From assembly GCA_014381925.1 (NCBI GenBank), contig JACNKR010000079.1, forward strand, positions 1 through 40,623: a stretch of DNA of 40,623 nucleotides, given 5' to 3'. Source of the DNA: Fidelibacterota bacterium (GTDB taxonomy: Bacteria > Fidelibacterota > Marinisomatia > SCGC-AAA003-L08 > GCA-2689995). The stretch's first letter is position 1. Every line of letters starts with the position of its first letter. The notes beneath the pieces were generated by a model. That model was given only the letters and a program-made list of their open reading frames with translations. It was not told the origin of the DNA and made no database searches. The position numbers were made by a program, and so were the translations under genes. Shown piece by piece: positions 8,392 to 17,489 of the stretch.

Positions 8392-10368
8392 CTAATATTC
8401 TATTAATTTTTCAATCGTTGGTAAAATATTCTTTTTAGGCCAGAATATTTCTTTTTCTATAAACTCATTTGCAGGAATTGGAGTATCAAGTGAACCTAAC
8501 CGAGTTATAGGTGCATCTAAAAACTCAAAACAATGTTCACTAATCCATGCAGAAATTTCAGCTCCAATTCCACCCGTAATATGATCTTCATGAATAATCA
8601 AAACTCGGCCTGTTTTTTTTACTGATTTTTGAATACAATCTTTATCCCAAGGAAGTAAAGTTCTCAAATCAATAATTTCAATATCATATCCATTTTTTTT
8701 AAGTTTTTTACTGACCTCTATCGCCCAATGAACAGCCAACCCATAACAAACAATGGATAAATCATCACCTTCTTGAACAATATTAGCTTTACCAATTTCA
8801 ATATGATAATCATTCAATGGAACTTCTCCCTTAATTCCTCGATAAAGCCCCTTATGTTCAAAAAATAATACAGGGTTTGGGTCATCAATTGCAGAATTCA
8901 ATAATCCTTTTGCGTCCATCGGATTTGAAGGTGCAAGTATTTTTAACCCAGGAACATGAAAAAACCAACTTTCTGGGCATTGTGAATGAAATGGACCAGC
9001 ACCCATTCCGCCACCGTAGGGCATTCTAATAGTCACATTAACATTTTCACCCCACCGATAATGTGTTTTTGCTAAATTATTAACAATTTGATTAAATCCA
9101 CATGTTACAAAATCAGAAAATTGAATTTCAATTATTGGTTTTAATCCACATAAACTTAATCCTAATCCCATACCAATTAAACCCGATTCAATTATCGGTG
9201 TATTTTTTACTCGATTATTTCCAAATTTTTCTAAGAAACCTTCTGTTATTTTAAAGACACCGCCATATTCAGCAATATCTTGTCCATAAACAACAACAGA
9301 TTCATCTGAAGATAATTTTTGAAACAACCCTTCCTGGATTGCATCAACATACCTCATTTCTTTAACTTTCTCAATAGGTGGGTTTAATTTATAATTTGAT
9401 TGTTTATACACATCATTTAATTCAAATTGACTTGTTGAAATATCTTTTTCTCTTTCAGAAACAATATCTAAAATCGGTTGAATTTCATCCAATATATCTA
9501 ATTTAATTTTTTTTATAGATGCTTTATTAATCCAATTTTTGGATATTAATAAATTTTCTAATTGTAAAATTGGATCTTTTTTCTTCCATTTATTCAATAA
9601 TTCTTGAGAAATATACTTTGTACCCGATGCTTCTTCATGACCACGCATTCTAAATGTTTTTGCTTCTATTAAATAAGGTCCATTTCCATTGCGAATAAAT
9701 TCGGAAATTTCTGAAATTTCTTGATATACTTCAATAATATTATTACCATCAATAATTTTACCAGGAATTCCATATCCTTGAGCTTTATCAATTAAATTAT
9801 TACAATTATATTGTTGAGATATTGGAGTAGATAAAGCATAACCATTATTTTCAATTATAAATAATACTGGTAATTTCCAAACAGATGCATGATTTAAAGC
9901 TTCATGAAAATCACCTTCACTTGTTGCACCATCCCCAATAAATGCAATCGCAATTCGTGATTCATTTTTAAGTTTAAAACCATATCCAAACCCATTGGCT
10001 ACTGGAAACATTGCGGCCAAATGAGAAATCATTCCAACAATATTATACTCCAATGCTCCAAAGTGAAATGAACGATCTCTACCCTTTGTAAACCCACCTT
10101 TTCGATTCATTAATTGAGAAAATAATTTTTCATAATCAACATTTCGAGTCGTAAAAACACCCAGATTTCTATGCATTGGTAATATGATATCATCTGATTT
10201 GACTGCAGAAGTTAATCCAACAGAAATTGCTTCTTGACCAATTCCAGAAAACCACTTACTAATTTTACCTTTTCTTAAAAATAGTAACATTTGTTCCTCA
10301 ATTAAACGAGGAATTATCATTTTTCGGTATAAATTTAAATATTCAGATTTTTTCAAATTAAAAGGCAT
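8392..10368 (-). CDS. Fused alpha-beta E1 of a 2-oxoacid dehydrogenase (paralogue 2)
   Basis: A thiamine-diphosphate-dependent decarboxylase with both E1 subunits joined in 658 residues. The alpha half (about 1-300) carries the ThDP/Mg motif GDG at 145-147 followed by ENN at 173-175, and the loop RMRGHEEASG. The beta half begins near MRYVDAIQEGL (about residue 338) and includes VVYGQDIAEYGGVFKIT, FSDFVTCGFNQIVN and the terminal GGIGAEIS. The family includes branched-chain 2-oxoacid, acetoin and pyruvate dehydrogenases; the sequence alone does not settle the substrate. It lies 10 nt downstream of the first fused E1 gene and is clearly its paralogue, sharing the N-terminal LYRKM helix. Both would have to use the single E2 and E3 encoded nearby. 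Confidence 0.9.
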   Translation of the reverse strand: MPFNLKKSEYLNLYRKMIIPRLIEEQMLLFLRKGKISKWFSGIGQEAISVGLTSAVKSDDIILPMHRNLGVFTTRNVDYEKLFSQLMNRKGGFTKGRDRSFHFGALEYNIVGMISHLAAMFPVANGFGYGFKLKNESRIAIAFIGDGATSEGDFHEALNHASVWKLPVLFIIENNGYALSTPISQQYNCNNLIDKAQGYGIPGKIIDGNNIIEVYQEISEISEFIRNGNGPYLIEAKTFRMRGHEEASGTKYISQELLNKWKKKDPILQLENLLISKNWINKASIKKIKLDILDEIQPILDIVSEREKDISTSQFELNDVYKQSNYKLNPPIEKVKEMRYVDAIQEGLFQKLSSDESVVVYGQDIAEYGGVFKITEGFLEKFGNNRVKNTPIIESGLIGMGLGLSLCGLKPIIEIQFSDFVTCGFNQIVNNLAKTHYRWGENVNVTIRMPYGGGMGAGPFHSQCPESWFFHVPGLKILAPSNPMDAKGLLNSAIDDPNPVLFFEHKGLYRGIKGEVPLNDYHIEIGKANIVQEGDDLSIVCYGLAVHWAIEVSKKLKKNGYDIEIIDLRTLLPWDKDCIQKSVKKTGRVLIIHEDHITGGIGAEISAWISEHCFEFLDAPITRLGSLDTPIPANEFIEKEIFWPKKNILPTIEKLIEY

Positions 10369-10378
10369 TTATAATTTA

Positions 10379-12382
10379 TTAGTAAGCTAAAATTTCTTCA
10401 ATTGCATTTACTAACCACTCTGTCTGTAATAAAATTTCATTTTCTAAAACTGGTGCATAAGCAATTGGAATATCTTTTGAAGCAACTCGTTTTACAGGTG
10501 CATCTAAATATTCAAACCCTTCGTCTGAAATTTTAGCTGAAATTTCACCTCCAAATCCACCTACTAAATTATCTTCATGGGCGATAATCACTCTACCTGT
10601 TTTTTGAATTGAATTTAAAATTGTATCCATATCCAATGGGTTCAAAGTACGAACATCAATAATATCGGCGTTTATATTTAATTTTCTAACAGCATCTACA
10701 GCCTTTTGAACAATTGCACCCCATGTAACAATTGTTATATCACCTCCAACCTGGAGTAATTTTGCCTTTCCAAAAGGTAATAAATAATTTTCATCAGGTT
10801 CAGGGCTTGAAGCAAATCCTTGTCTATATATTCCCTTATGTTCCATAAAAATTACAGGCTCATTTATTCGACATGCTGTTTTTAAAAGACCTTTCGCATC
10901 TGAAGCATTTGATGGGTATGCAATTAATATTCCGGGGATATGAGTAAAAAATCCATCAATACTTTGACTATGACATAGCGAACCATGAATATATCCACCA
11001 ACAGGTACTCTAATGACAAAAGGACAACTCCAATCACCATTTGATCGATACCGGATAGTAGCCATTTCATTACGAATTTGCATCATGGCTGTCCAAATAT
11101 AATCTCCAAATTGAATTTCTACAACTGGCTTCCACCCTAAAGTTGCCATACCAATCGCAGTACCAACAATTGAAGCTTCTGCTAAAGGAGAATTGAAAAC
11201 TCGCTCTTTTGTAAACTTATCTGTTAATCCTCGAGTAGCAGTAAACACACCACCTTTTCCACCAGCAACATCTTGCCCATAAATAACAACTTTATCATTA
11301 AATTGTAACTCTTCAGATAATGCATGATTAATTGCATCCACAAGTACAATTTTTTCACCACTTGGTTCACTCGCTTCATAATCTAATCCATCATTATTAA
11401 TGGTTGATGAAAATAAATTTTGTTCAACTTCTTCAATTAGAGGATTTGCTTGAGATTCCGCCCAAATCGTTTCATCATCAACAACTTGCTTGGCTTCTGT
11501 TTCAATTTTATCAAATTCTAATTCTTTAGCAATTCCTTTTTTAATACATTTTTCTTTAAATAAAATTATTGGATCTCTTTTACGATCAGCTTCTAAATCT
11601 TTTTCATCTCTATATTTTCGTTGATCATCAGAAGAAGAATGAGGTAATAATCTCACCACATTTGAAATTATAACGGATGGTCCTTTTCCACTTCTTGCCC
11701 GTTCTACTGCTTTAGTAAATGCCAAATGTGTTTCAAAAAAATCACATCCATCAACATTATATCGAGAAAGTGAATCGTATCCTGCACAAATGTCATAAAT
11801 AGATGAACCACTTGTTTGTTCAATTATAGGAACTGAAATTGCATAGCCATTATTTTCAATATGGAAAATAATAGGTGCTTTTTCTCTACTTGCCCAATTT
11901 AACGCTTCATGAAATTCACCTTGACTTGTAGTACCTTCACCAGAAGAAACATAAACAACTCCACCTTTTCCTTCTCTTTTTAATACAAATCCTGCACCAA
12001 CGGCTTGTAAATATTGAGTTCCTGTTGGACTTGACTGAGTTACTATATTTAATTCTTTATGACCAAAATGTTGAGGCATTTGACGCCCACTAGAATTAGG
12101 ATCATCTACTTTTGCTAAAAATGACAGTAAATGTTCTTTTACTGTCATTCCATATCCTAAACAAAATGCTTGCTCTCTATAATATGGATATGCGAAATCA
12201 AAACCAGGATTTAGTGACTCTGCACCTGCTAATTGAGCTGCCTCGTGTCCAGATGCACCAATATGAAAATAGCCTTTCCCTTGTTTTAATAAAATGAGTT
12301 GCTTATCATCTAATCGACGAGATAACACCATTTTACGGTAAATTTCAAGCAGTTGCTTTTTTGTAAATCCGTGAAGTTTCAT
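10379..12382 (-). CDS. Fused alpha-beta E1 of a 2-oxoacid dehydrogenase (paralogue 1)
   Basis: A 667-residue fused E1, homologous throughout to the gene downstream. The alpha half has the ThDP motif as GEG (148-150) followed by ENN (176-178), so Glu replaces the usual metal-binding Asp of GDG. I believe this variant occurs in a known subgroup of fused E1 proteins. The beta half starts near residue 345 and includes VVIYGQDVAGGKGGVFTATR and GGFGGEIS. A probable role is branched-chain 2-oxoisovalerate or similar oxoacid decarboxylation with reductive acylation of E2. The start ATG is preceded by AAAGGA 7 nt upstream and aligns with the start of the paralogue, which supports it even though it lies 38 nt inside the 3' end of lipB. 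Confidence 0.9.
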   Translation of the reverse strand: MKLHGFTKKQLLEIYRKMVLSRRLDDKQLILLKQGKGYFHIGASGHEAAQLAGAESLNPGFDFAYPYYREQAFCLGYGMTVKEHLLSFLAKVDDPNSSGRQMPQHFGHKELNIVTQSSPTGTQYLQAVGAGFVLKREGKGGVVYVSSGEGTTSQGEFHEALNWASREKAPIIFHIENNGYAISVPIIEQTSGSSIYDICAGYDSLSRYNVDGCDFFETHLAFTKAVERARSGKGPSVIISNVVRLLPHSSSDDQRKYRDEKDLEADRKRDPIILFKEKCIKKGIAKELEFDKIETEAKQVVDDETIWAESQANPLIEEVEQNLFSSTINNDGLDYEASEPSGEKIVLVDAINHALSEELQFNDKVVIYGQDVAGGKGGVFTATRGLTDKFTKERVFNSPLAEASIVGTAIGMATLGWKPVVEIQFGDYIWTAMMQIRNEMATIRYRSNGDWSCPFVIRVPVGGYIHGSLCHSQSIDGFFTHIPGILIAYPSNASDAKGLLKTACRINEPVIFMEHKGIYRQGFASSPEPDENYLLPFGKAKLLQVGGDITIVTWGAIVQKAVDAVRKLNINADIIDVRTLNPLDMDTILNSIQKTGRVIIAHEDNLVGGFGGEISAKISDEGFEYLDAPVKRVASKDIPIAYAPVLENEILLQTEWLVNAIEEILAY

Positions 12383-13073
12383 AATTATTTTCCTTTAAAA
12401 TTTGGCACTGAATGTGAGAATCAACTTGGTTAGCAATTTCTTTAATGTCTAATTCTATATTTAATTGTCCTTGAATTGAAGTAACTCCAAATTCAAATAT
12501 TCCACATGGAATCATTCCATCAAAATATTTCATTTCTGGATTAATATTTAATGCAAACCCGTGCATAGAAGTCCATTTTGCTAATCTAACTCCCATAGCA
12601 CATATTTTTTCATCTTCAACCCAAACTCCAGTAAGACCATCAACCCGTTTTCCTAAAATATTAATTGCACTTAAAGAATCAATTATTGAATTCTCTAATG
12701 TACGCATATACCATGAAATACTTTTTTTGAATATATTTAAATTTATTATAGGATACCCAACTAATTGCCCTGGACCATGGTATGTGATATCTCCTCCTCT
12801 ATCAATTTGAATTACTTCTGCATCTTTAGGATATGATGGCAATAAATGATTTTGATTTGCATTTTTCCCAAATGTATAAACAGAATCATGTTCCAAATAT
12901 AAAATAACACCATTCATTTCAAATTGGGAAACTGATTGATGAATTTGTTTTTGCAAACCCCATGCAAAATGATAATCTACTTTTCCTAACCAAAAACTAT
13001 TTATCTCTAAATTACAATTCTTTTTTATAATTTGAAAAAATTGAAGTTTATTATAATTTGAAATATCTTTCAT
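12345..13073 (-). CDS. lipB: Octanoyl-[acyl carrier protein]:protein octanoyltransferase
   Basis: LipB moves octanoate from ACP to the lipoyl Lys of E2-type domains, giving the substrate for LipA. The hallmark RGGDITYHGPGQLVGYP lies at residues 92-108. The catalytic pair is K166 (RLAKWTSMHG) and C190 (IPCGI). The length of 242 residues is normal. The ATG abuts the lpd stop. Its last 38 nt overlap the start of the downstream fused E1 gene in another frame, an unusually long overlap. The gene sits between E3 and E1, so lipoyl transfer is cotranscribed with the complex that needs it. Confidence 0.95.
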   Translation of the reverse strand: MKDISNYNKLQFFQIIKKNCNLEINSFWLGKVDYHFAWGLQKQIHQSVSQFEMNGVILYLEHDSVYTFGKNANQNHLLPSYPKDAEVIQIDRGGDITYHGPGQLVGYPIINLNIFKKSISWYMRTLENSIIDSLSAINILGKRVDGLTGVWVEDEKICAMGVRLAKWTSMHGFALNINPEMKYFDGMIPCGIFEFGVTSIQGQLNIELDIKEIANQVDSHIQCQILKENNYETSRIYKKATA

Positions 13074-14456
13074 TTAAATATGAATTGCTTCATTAAATGC
13101 GTCAGCCGTTGCTTCCATTATGCCTTCAGATAGAGTAGGATGTGGATGAATAGTTTGTAAAACTTCGTGCCAAGTTGTTTCTAATTTACGTGCAATCGCA
13201 GCTTCTGATATTAAATTTGTAGCTTCAGCCCCAATAATATGGCAACCCAGCATTTCACCAAATTTTTCATCATAAATTACTTTAATAAATCCTTCAGTTT
13301 CACCAATTGCCATAGATTTCCCTAAAGCTCTAAATGGAAACTTCCCAACTTTAATTTTATAACCTAAATCAACTGCTTGATTTTCTGTTAACCCAACGGA
13401 TGCTACTTCAGGATGGCTGTAAATACAACCCGAAATATTTGTATATTCCATTGGTGCAGGATTCTCTCCTGCTAGATGTTCAATGGCAATAATTCCTTCT
13501 GCAGAAGCTTTATGTGCCAACATTGGCGGCCCTGCAACATCACCAATTGCATAAATATTTTGAATATTTGTTTGAAGTAAATTATTTACTGAAATTGAAC
13601 CTTTGTCTGTTTTTATGCCTAATTTTTCTAATCCTATATTTTCAATATTAGATTGAACACCAACTGCAACCAAGGTATAATCGGCAATAATCACCTCGCC
13701 TGATTTTAATTTAACTTCAACTGATTTTCCTTTATCTGTAACATTCTCAACAAAGGTTTCTGTTAATATTTTCATGCCTCGCTTTTTGAAAATCTTTGAT
13801 AATTCATCTGCGACTTCGATATCTTCTGTTGGTAAGATTTGAGGTAACGCCTCAATTATTGTAACCTCTGTACCATAAGAATTATAGAAGTGAGCAAATT
13901 CAATTCCAATGGCACCTGCTCCAATTACAATCAAACTTTTCGGTTGTTCATCTAAAACCATTGCTTCTTTAGAAGTTATAATTCGTTTACCATTAGGTTC
14001 CATTCCAGAAAAATACTTTGACCGTGCACCTGTAGCTATAATTATATTTTTGGCAGTAAAAATTTCTTTTTTTCCATCAGATAATAAAACCTCAATTTCA
14101 GTCTTAGATTTTAAAATTCCTCTTCCATTGATATGAGAAATTTTATTTTTTTTAAGTAAAAATTCAATTCCTTTACTTAATCTTCGAGAAATATCTCTTG
14201 ATCGTTTTATAACTTTTTTCCAATTAATAGAAAAATCTTCAATTTCAATTCCAAATTTTTTTGCATTCTTTATTGTATGTAAAACCTCTGCATTCTTTAA
14301 TAATGCCTTCGTCGGAATACATCCCCAATTTAGACAAATTCCTCCAAGATGTTTATCTTCAATAATGGCTACATTTAATTTTAATTGAGAGGCTCTAATT
14401 CCTGCAACATATCCGCCCGGTCCACCACCAATAATTATTACATCAAATTTCTTCAA
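13074..14456 (-). CDS. lpdA: Dihydrolipoamide dehydrogenase (E3)
   Basis: The flavoprotein that reoxidises the lipoyl arm of E2 with NAD+. The 460 residues have the N-terminal FAD site GGGPGGYVAG (about 10-19) and the redox-active disulfide C41-L-N-W-G-C46. An NAD-binding GAGAIGIE is near residue 180, a second FAD motif is IYAIGDVAG near 310, and the C-terminal HPHPTLSE holds H439 and E444 of the active-site pair. The frame begins with TTG; no ATG or GTG is available near the FAD fold, and AGGAAAGG ends 5 nt before the TTG inside the end of folE. So a TTG start is chosen. It is the only E3 in view and would serve the E1 and E2 proteins downstream. Confidence 0.95.
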   Translation of the reverse strand: MKKFDVIIIGGGPGGYVAGIRASQLKLNVAIIEDKHLGGICLNWGCIPTKALLKNAEVLHTIKNAKKFGIEIEDFSINWKKVIKRSRDISRRLSKGIEFLLKKNKISHINGRGILKSKTEIEVLLSDGKKEIFTAKNIIIATGARSKYFSGMEPNGKRIITSKEAMVLDEQPKSLIVIGAGAIGIEFAHFYNSYGTEVTIIEALPQILPTEDIEVADELSKIFKKRGMKILTETFVENVTDKGKSVEVKLKSGEVIIADYTLVAVGVQSNIENIGLEKLGIKTDKGSISVNNLLQTNIQNIYAIGDVAGPPMLAHKASAEGIIAIEHLAGENPAPMEYTNISGCIYSHPEVASVGLTENQAVDLGYKIKVGKFPFRALGKSMAIGETEGFIKVIYDEKFGEMLGCHIIGAEATNLISEAAIARKLETTWHEVLQTIHPHPTLSEGIMEATADAFNEAIHI

Positions 14457-14457
14457 A

Positions 14458-15036
14458 TTAACCTTTCCTATTTAATGCAATTATATCCATAAACTCTTTT
14501 CTTGTTCGAGCATCTTTTCTAAAAAGCCCAGTCATATACGATGTAGTTGCATAGGAATTTCGCTTTTGTACACCACGCATTTGCATACACATATGTTCAC
14601 CCTCTAATACAACGGCAACTCCTTTTGGATTAATTGCACTACCTATTGCCTCTGAAATTTGTTGGGTCATTCGTTCTTGCAATTGTAAACGACGACCATA
14701 CATTTCTACAATTCGAGGAACTTTTGATAATCCAAGTACTTTTCCGTCTGGAATATATGCAATATGAGCTTTTCCGAAAAATGGGATTAAATGATGTTCA
14801 CATAAACTGTAAAAATCAACATCCTTTATTGTAACCATTTCATCATAATCTTCTTCAAATATTGCATTATTCACAATATTATCAAGATTTTGCTCATATC
14901 CTTGAACTAAAAATTTCCACGATTTTGCAACACGATGTGGTGTTTTTAATAATCCTTCTCTTTCAGGATCTTCACCAATATTTTTTAATAATTTTTTTGT
15001 AATCTCTTCGATTGATTTTAATGTGTTATCAGTCAT
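14458..15036 (-). CDS. folE: GTP cyclohydrolase I
   Basis: FolE converts GTP to 7,8-dihydroneopterin triphosphate, the entry step for folate, tetrahydrobiopterin and queuosine. The 192 residues carry the zinc ligands C79 and H82 ([20 protein letters not shown]) and C150 (EHMCMQMRG). The substrate-site run [21 protein letters not shown] is also present; the type is IA. Its ATG overlaps the stop of the PTPS/QueD gene by one base (TAATG), so the two are translationally linked and probably work in sequence. No riboswitch was recognised upstream of the pair. The gene product is soluble and its reaction is firmly assigned from the family. Confidence 0.96.
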   Translation of the reverse strand: MTDNTLKSIEEITKKLLKNIGEDPEREGLLKTPHRVAKSWKFLVQGYEQNLDNIVNNAIFEEDYDEMVTIKDVDFYSLCEHHLIPFFGKAHIAYIPDGKVLGLSKVPRIVEMYGRRLQLQERMTQQISEAIGSAINPKGVAVVLEGEHMCMQMRGVQKRNSYATTSYMTGLFRKDARTRKEFMDIIALNRKG

Positions 15037-15443
15037 TATTTATCTGGTCCATAATAATCGGTGAAAATTCTTGGTGTTTCATAAATTCGTATTTGAAAAA
15101 GTGAATTTGCATTAGGGATTCTATTTGCAATATGCTCCCAAAAATAAATTGTTAAATTTTCTGATGAAGGTTGTTTATCTTTAAACCATGGAATATCTTT
15201 TTCAATTTGACTATGGTCTAGTAGTGTAACTGCCTCATTTACAATTTTATCAATAATTTTTAAATTAATAATAAATCCATTTTCAGGGTTTACTTCCCCT
15301 GATATGGATACTTCTATAGTATAGTTATGACCATGAACATAAATATCTGGCCCAAACTCTTTTTCATTTTTTTCCTGACTCCAGCTATCATTCCAATATT
15401 GGTGTGCAGCACAGAAATCATATCGTCTTGTGATTGTTATCAT
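15036..15443 (-). CDS. 6-pyruvoyl-tetrahydropterin synthase / QueD family protein lacking the usual catalytic Cys
   Basis: Family members act on dihydroneopterin triphosphate to make 6-pyruvoyl- or 6-carboxytetrahydropterin. The zinc ligands are H14 (FCAAHQYW) and H37/H39 (HGHNY), and the C-terminal substrate Glu is in RIYETP. The catalytic Cys that normally follows GP four residues before HGH (in the GPCxxxHGH arrangement) is Asp here ([10 protein letters not shown]33). There is a Cys at position 11, where the family usually has Ser or Asp. The start is taken as ATG at 15443 (135 residues); an in-frame TTG lies 15 nt upstream. It is the first gene of the series and is coupled to folE. It could be QueD, PTPS or a related pterin enzyme, and the residue change makes the exact reaction uncertain. 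Confidence 0.82.
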   Translation of the reverse strand: MITITRRYDFCAAHQYWNDSWSQEKNEKEFGPDIYVHGHNYTIEVSISGEVNPENGFIINLKIIDKIVNEAVTLLDHSQIEKDIPWFKDKQPSSENLTIYFWEHIANRIPNANSLFQIRIYETPRIFTDYYGPDK

Positions 15444-15814
15444 ATTTGTATTGTACAATATTTACTCAGACTTTAAATTTACAACTATTTAATTTCGCTG
15501 AACAAAAGAAGTGATTGGAATCTGTAAAAAAAGATTAGTTCAATAGCGAGTTATAAATAATAATATATTAAAATAAATGCTAAAAAGGATTTATATAAAC
15601 TCATTATAAAAACGATTTTATTTTTCAATTTACATATCTATTTAGAGATATCTTTTGAGGGTTTGACTTAAATAAATAAAACTGCAACACCATTAATATA
15701 TTGAGTGTCTATAAATGGTAATGACCTTTTTAAGTTCACAATCTCCTCCTTTTTTTGGAGAAAGCTGAGAGGTGGTAAATTTATTTTGTCATTCTTCAGA
15801 AAACCAAATTAAAA
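15444..15814. other. 371-nt non-coding stretch with weak inverted repeats
   Basis: No credible gene, tRNA or CRISPR unit is seen. It should hold the promoter of the minus-strand queD-like/folE series at its left end and the 3' end of the beta-helix transcript at its right end. A perfect 12-bp palindrome TATTGTACAATA (15449-15460) lies 5 nt before the chosen queD-like start. Near the right end AATGAC (15720-15725) can pair with GTCATT (15788-15793), enclosing a small CTCC/GGAG hairpin. This may be a termination structure, but it has no U-run. Confidence 0.5.
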
Positions 15815-17443
15815 TTATTCATCAATAATTAATTTTACTAAAAATAATAAATCTATAATGTTAATTTCATTATCAGTATTTAAATCAAATTGAATTTGTG
15901 GTTCAATAATATCGCCGTGAATTATGATTTTTAATAATAAAACATCTAAAATATCAATAATTTCATCGTTATTTATGTCGCCAATAAATTCGTGTGGATA
16001 ATATTCCAAAGAACCGACATCTGGAAATTCACCCCATATTAAAAACGGGTTAATTTCATAAAAAATACTATCATTTATTATTAAATTAAATTTACCATTA
16101 TCAATTAAAATTGATTCAGAATTTGGGAAATAACTATTATTTTCAAAAATAATTGGATTTACAATCATGGAATAATTGAAATTATTCTGATTGCAAAATA
16201 ATTGGTTTTCACCGATTGTAAATAATTCTTCAATTTTGAATAGTGAGTGGGATAAACATATTTGACTATTTTGATTTAGTTGGAAACTATTATTTTGTTC
16301 TACATTGTTCAATAATATTGAACTTAATAAAAATATTGATGAATTATCACAAGATATGCTCATCCCATTAAATAATGAATTATTATCTATTATATTTGAA
16401 AAACCAATAAATAAATTTCCTTCTATGGTCTTAATACAACCACCATCAAATTGAGCTAAATTATTTTCACAAATTGATTTTTCGAAAATAACATCAGCAT
16501 AAATAGAAGATATTGCACCACCTATTTCAGAAATGTTTTCACTAAATAGACAGTTTGTAATTTGCAGTGAATCACCCGATTGATAAATTGCACCACCATT
16601 ATTACTACTATTTTGAATAAAGTTAGAATTAATACATTTTAATGATGTACTTGCAGAGTAAATTGCCCCTCCAAGTGGTGATCCATTATTTTCAAAATTA
16701 GAATTAATTATTTCTATATTACTTTGAAACGCATTTATTACTCCACCATGCCCATATTCTAAAAAATTATTACTAAAATGATTATTTTGAGATTTGAAAT
16801 TTGTTCCATAAAGCTTAATAGTACCTTCTTCAAAAATAGAATTATTTTGAATCGTAAAATTCATTAAATTAAAATTAGAATTTAAAGATACAATTACAGA
16901 GCTATTTAACACCGTAGAGTGAAAATTTTTAAAATAACCATTATTTAATTCAACATCAGATTGATATGAATGGATTATTCGTTCAGCAAAAAATCCAGCG
17001 TTATCTATAAAAATATTATCTAAATTAATTTCACTATTCTCAATATTAATTCCTATCCCATAAAAGTTTGATAAATGAATATCATTTAATTTAAGTTTGC
17101 CATTTATAATGTTTATACCATTTGCCATATTTAAACCATCAAGATAAAACCCTGAAATAATTGATTGTTCGCTAAAGCTATTATTTATTTCGATAATACT
17201 TGAATCAGGATATTCACACATAATTTTGCTCGTATCATTTTCTGTCATTACTCCAAACAAATTTATTAATAAATTTTCTATTAAAATACATTCAGTATAA
17301 TCTCCACCTGCGACAAAAATTGAATCGAATTGATTTGCATTATTAATCCCTTCTTGAATGGAAAGAAAATCACTTGGAACATTAATTACATCAGCAAATA
17401 CTATTGGCATTGTAAAAAATAAGATAAACCATTTTTTAAACAT
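15815..17443 (-). CDS. Secreted right-handed beta-helix protein with C-terminal dockerin-like tail
   Basis: A 542-residue secreted protein. The ATG at 17443 is chosen because it begins a classic signal peptide (MFKKWFILFFTMPIVFA). The frame extends 26 codons further but would then run into the divergent LRR gene. After the signal comes a pectate-lyase/PbH1-type beta-helix, opening with VPSDFLSIQEGI. Rungs carry the FxxN and GGAI motifs of chlamydial polymorphic outer-membrane proteins (NGSPLGGAIYS, SNNGGAIYQS, SEIGGAISS). The last 58 residues form two EF-hand-like dockerin repeats, GDINNDEIIDILDV and FDLNTDNEINIIDL. No catalytic residues of a polysaccharide lyase were identified, so a structural, adhesive or glycan-binding role is as likely as an enzymatic one. 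Confidence 0.82.
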   Translation of the reverse strand: MFKKWFILFFTMPIVFADVINVPSDFLSIQEGINNANQFDSIFVAGGDYTECILIENLLINLFGVMTENDTSKIMCEYPDSSIIEINNSFSEQSIISGFYLDGLNMANGINIINGKLKLNDIHLSNFYGIGINIENSEINLDNIFIDNAGFFAERIIHSYQSDVELNNGYFKNFHSTVLNSSVIVSLNSNFNLMNFTIQNNSIFEEGTIKLYGTNFKSQNNHFSNNFLEYGHGGVINAFQSNIEIINSNFENNGSPLGGAIYSASTSLKCINSNFIQNSSNNGGAIYQSGDSLQITNCLFSENISEIGGAISSIYADVIFEKSICENNLAQFDGGCIKTIEGNLFIGFSNIIDNNSLFNGMSISCDNSSIFLLSSILLNNVEQNNSFQLNQNSQICLSHSLFKIEELFTIGENQLFCNQNNFNYSMIVNPIIFENNSYFPNSESILIDNGKFNLIINDSIFYEINPFLIWGEFPDVGSLEYYPHEFIGDINNDEIIDILDVLLLKIIIHGDIIEPQIQFDLNTDNEINIIDLLFLVKLIIDE

Positions 17444-17489
17444 TATATAATTTAATACAAAGCTATAATAAATAATCTTAAATTTAATC
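17444..17489. promoter_or_regulatory. Compact divergent promoter region
   Basis: Only 46 nt separate the ATG of the minus-strand beta-helix gene from the ATG of the plus-strand LRR gene. The stretch is almost pure A/T and contains TATAAT at 17446-17451 and again at 17464-17469 on the plus strand. Neither gene has a recognisable Shine-Dalgarno site here. The promoters, or at least their transcripts, must overlap one another or the coding sequences. This is inferred from the layout; no -35 element was assigned. Confidence 0.4.

Noticed and set aside
15755..15785. GCTGAGAGGTGG resembling the CTGAGA core of a thiamine-pyrophosphate riboswitch
   Set aside because: The matching ACCC...GAACCTGA and GGGTAA parts are missing, and no thiamine gene follows on that strand.
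15444..15814. Possible preQ1 or other pterin-related riboswitch before the queD-like/folE genes
   Set aside because: No recognisable preQ1 aptamer core or pseudoknot was found, and the chosen start has almost no leader conservation visible.
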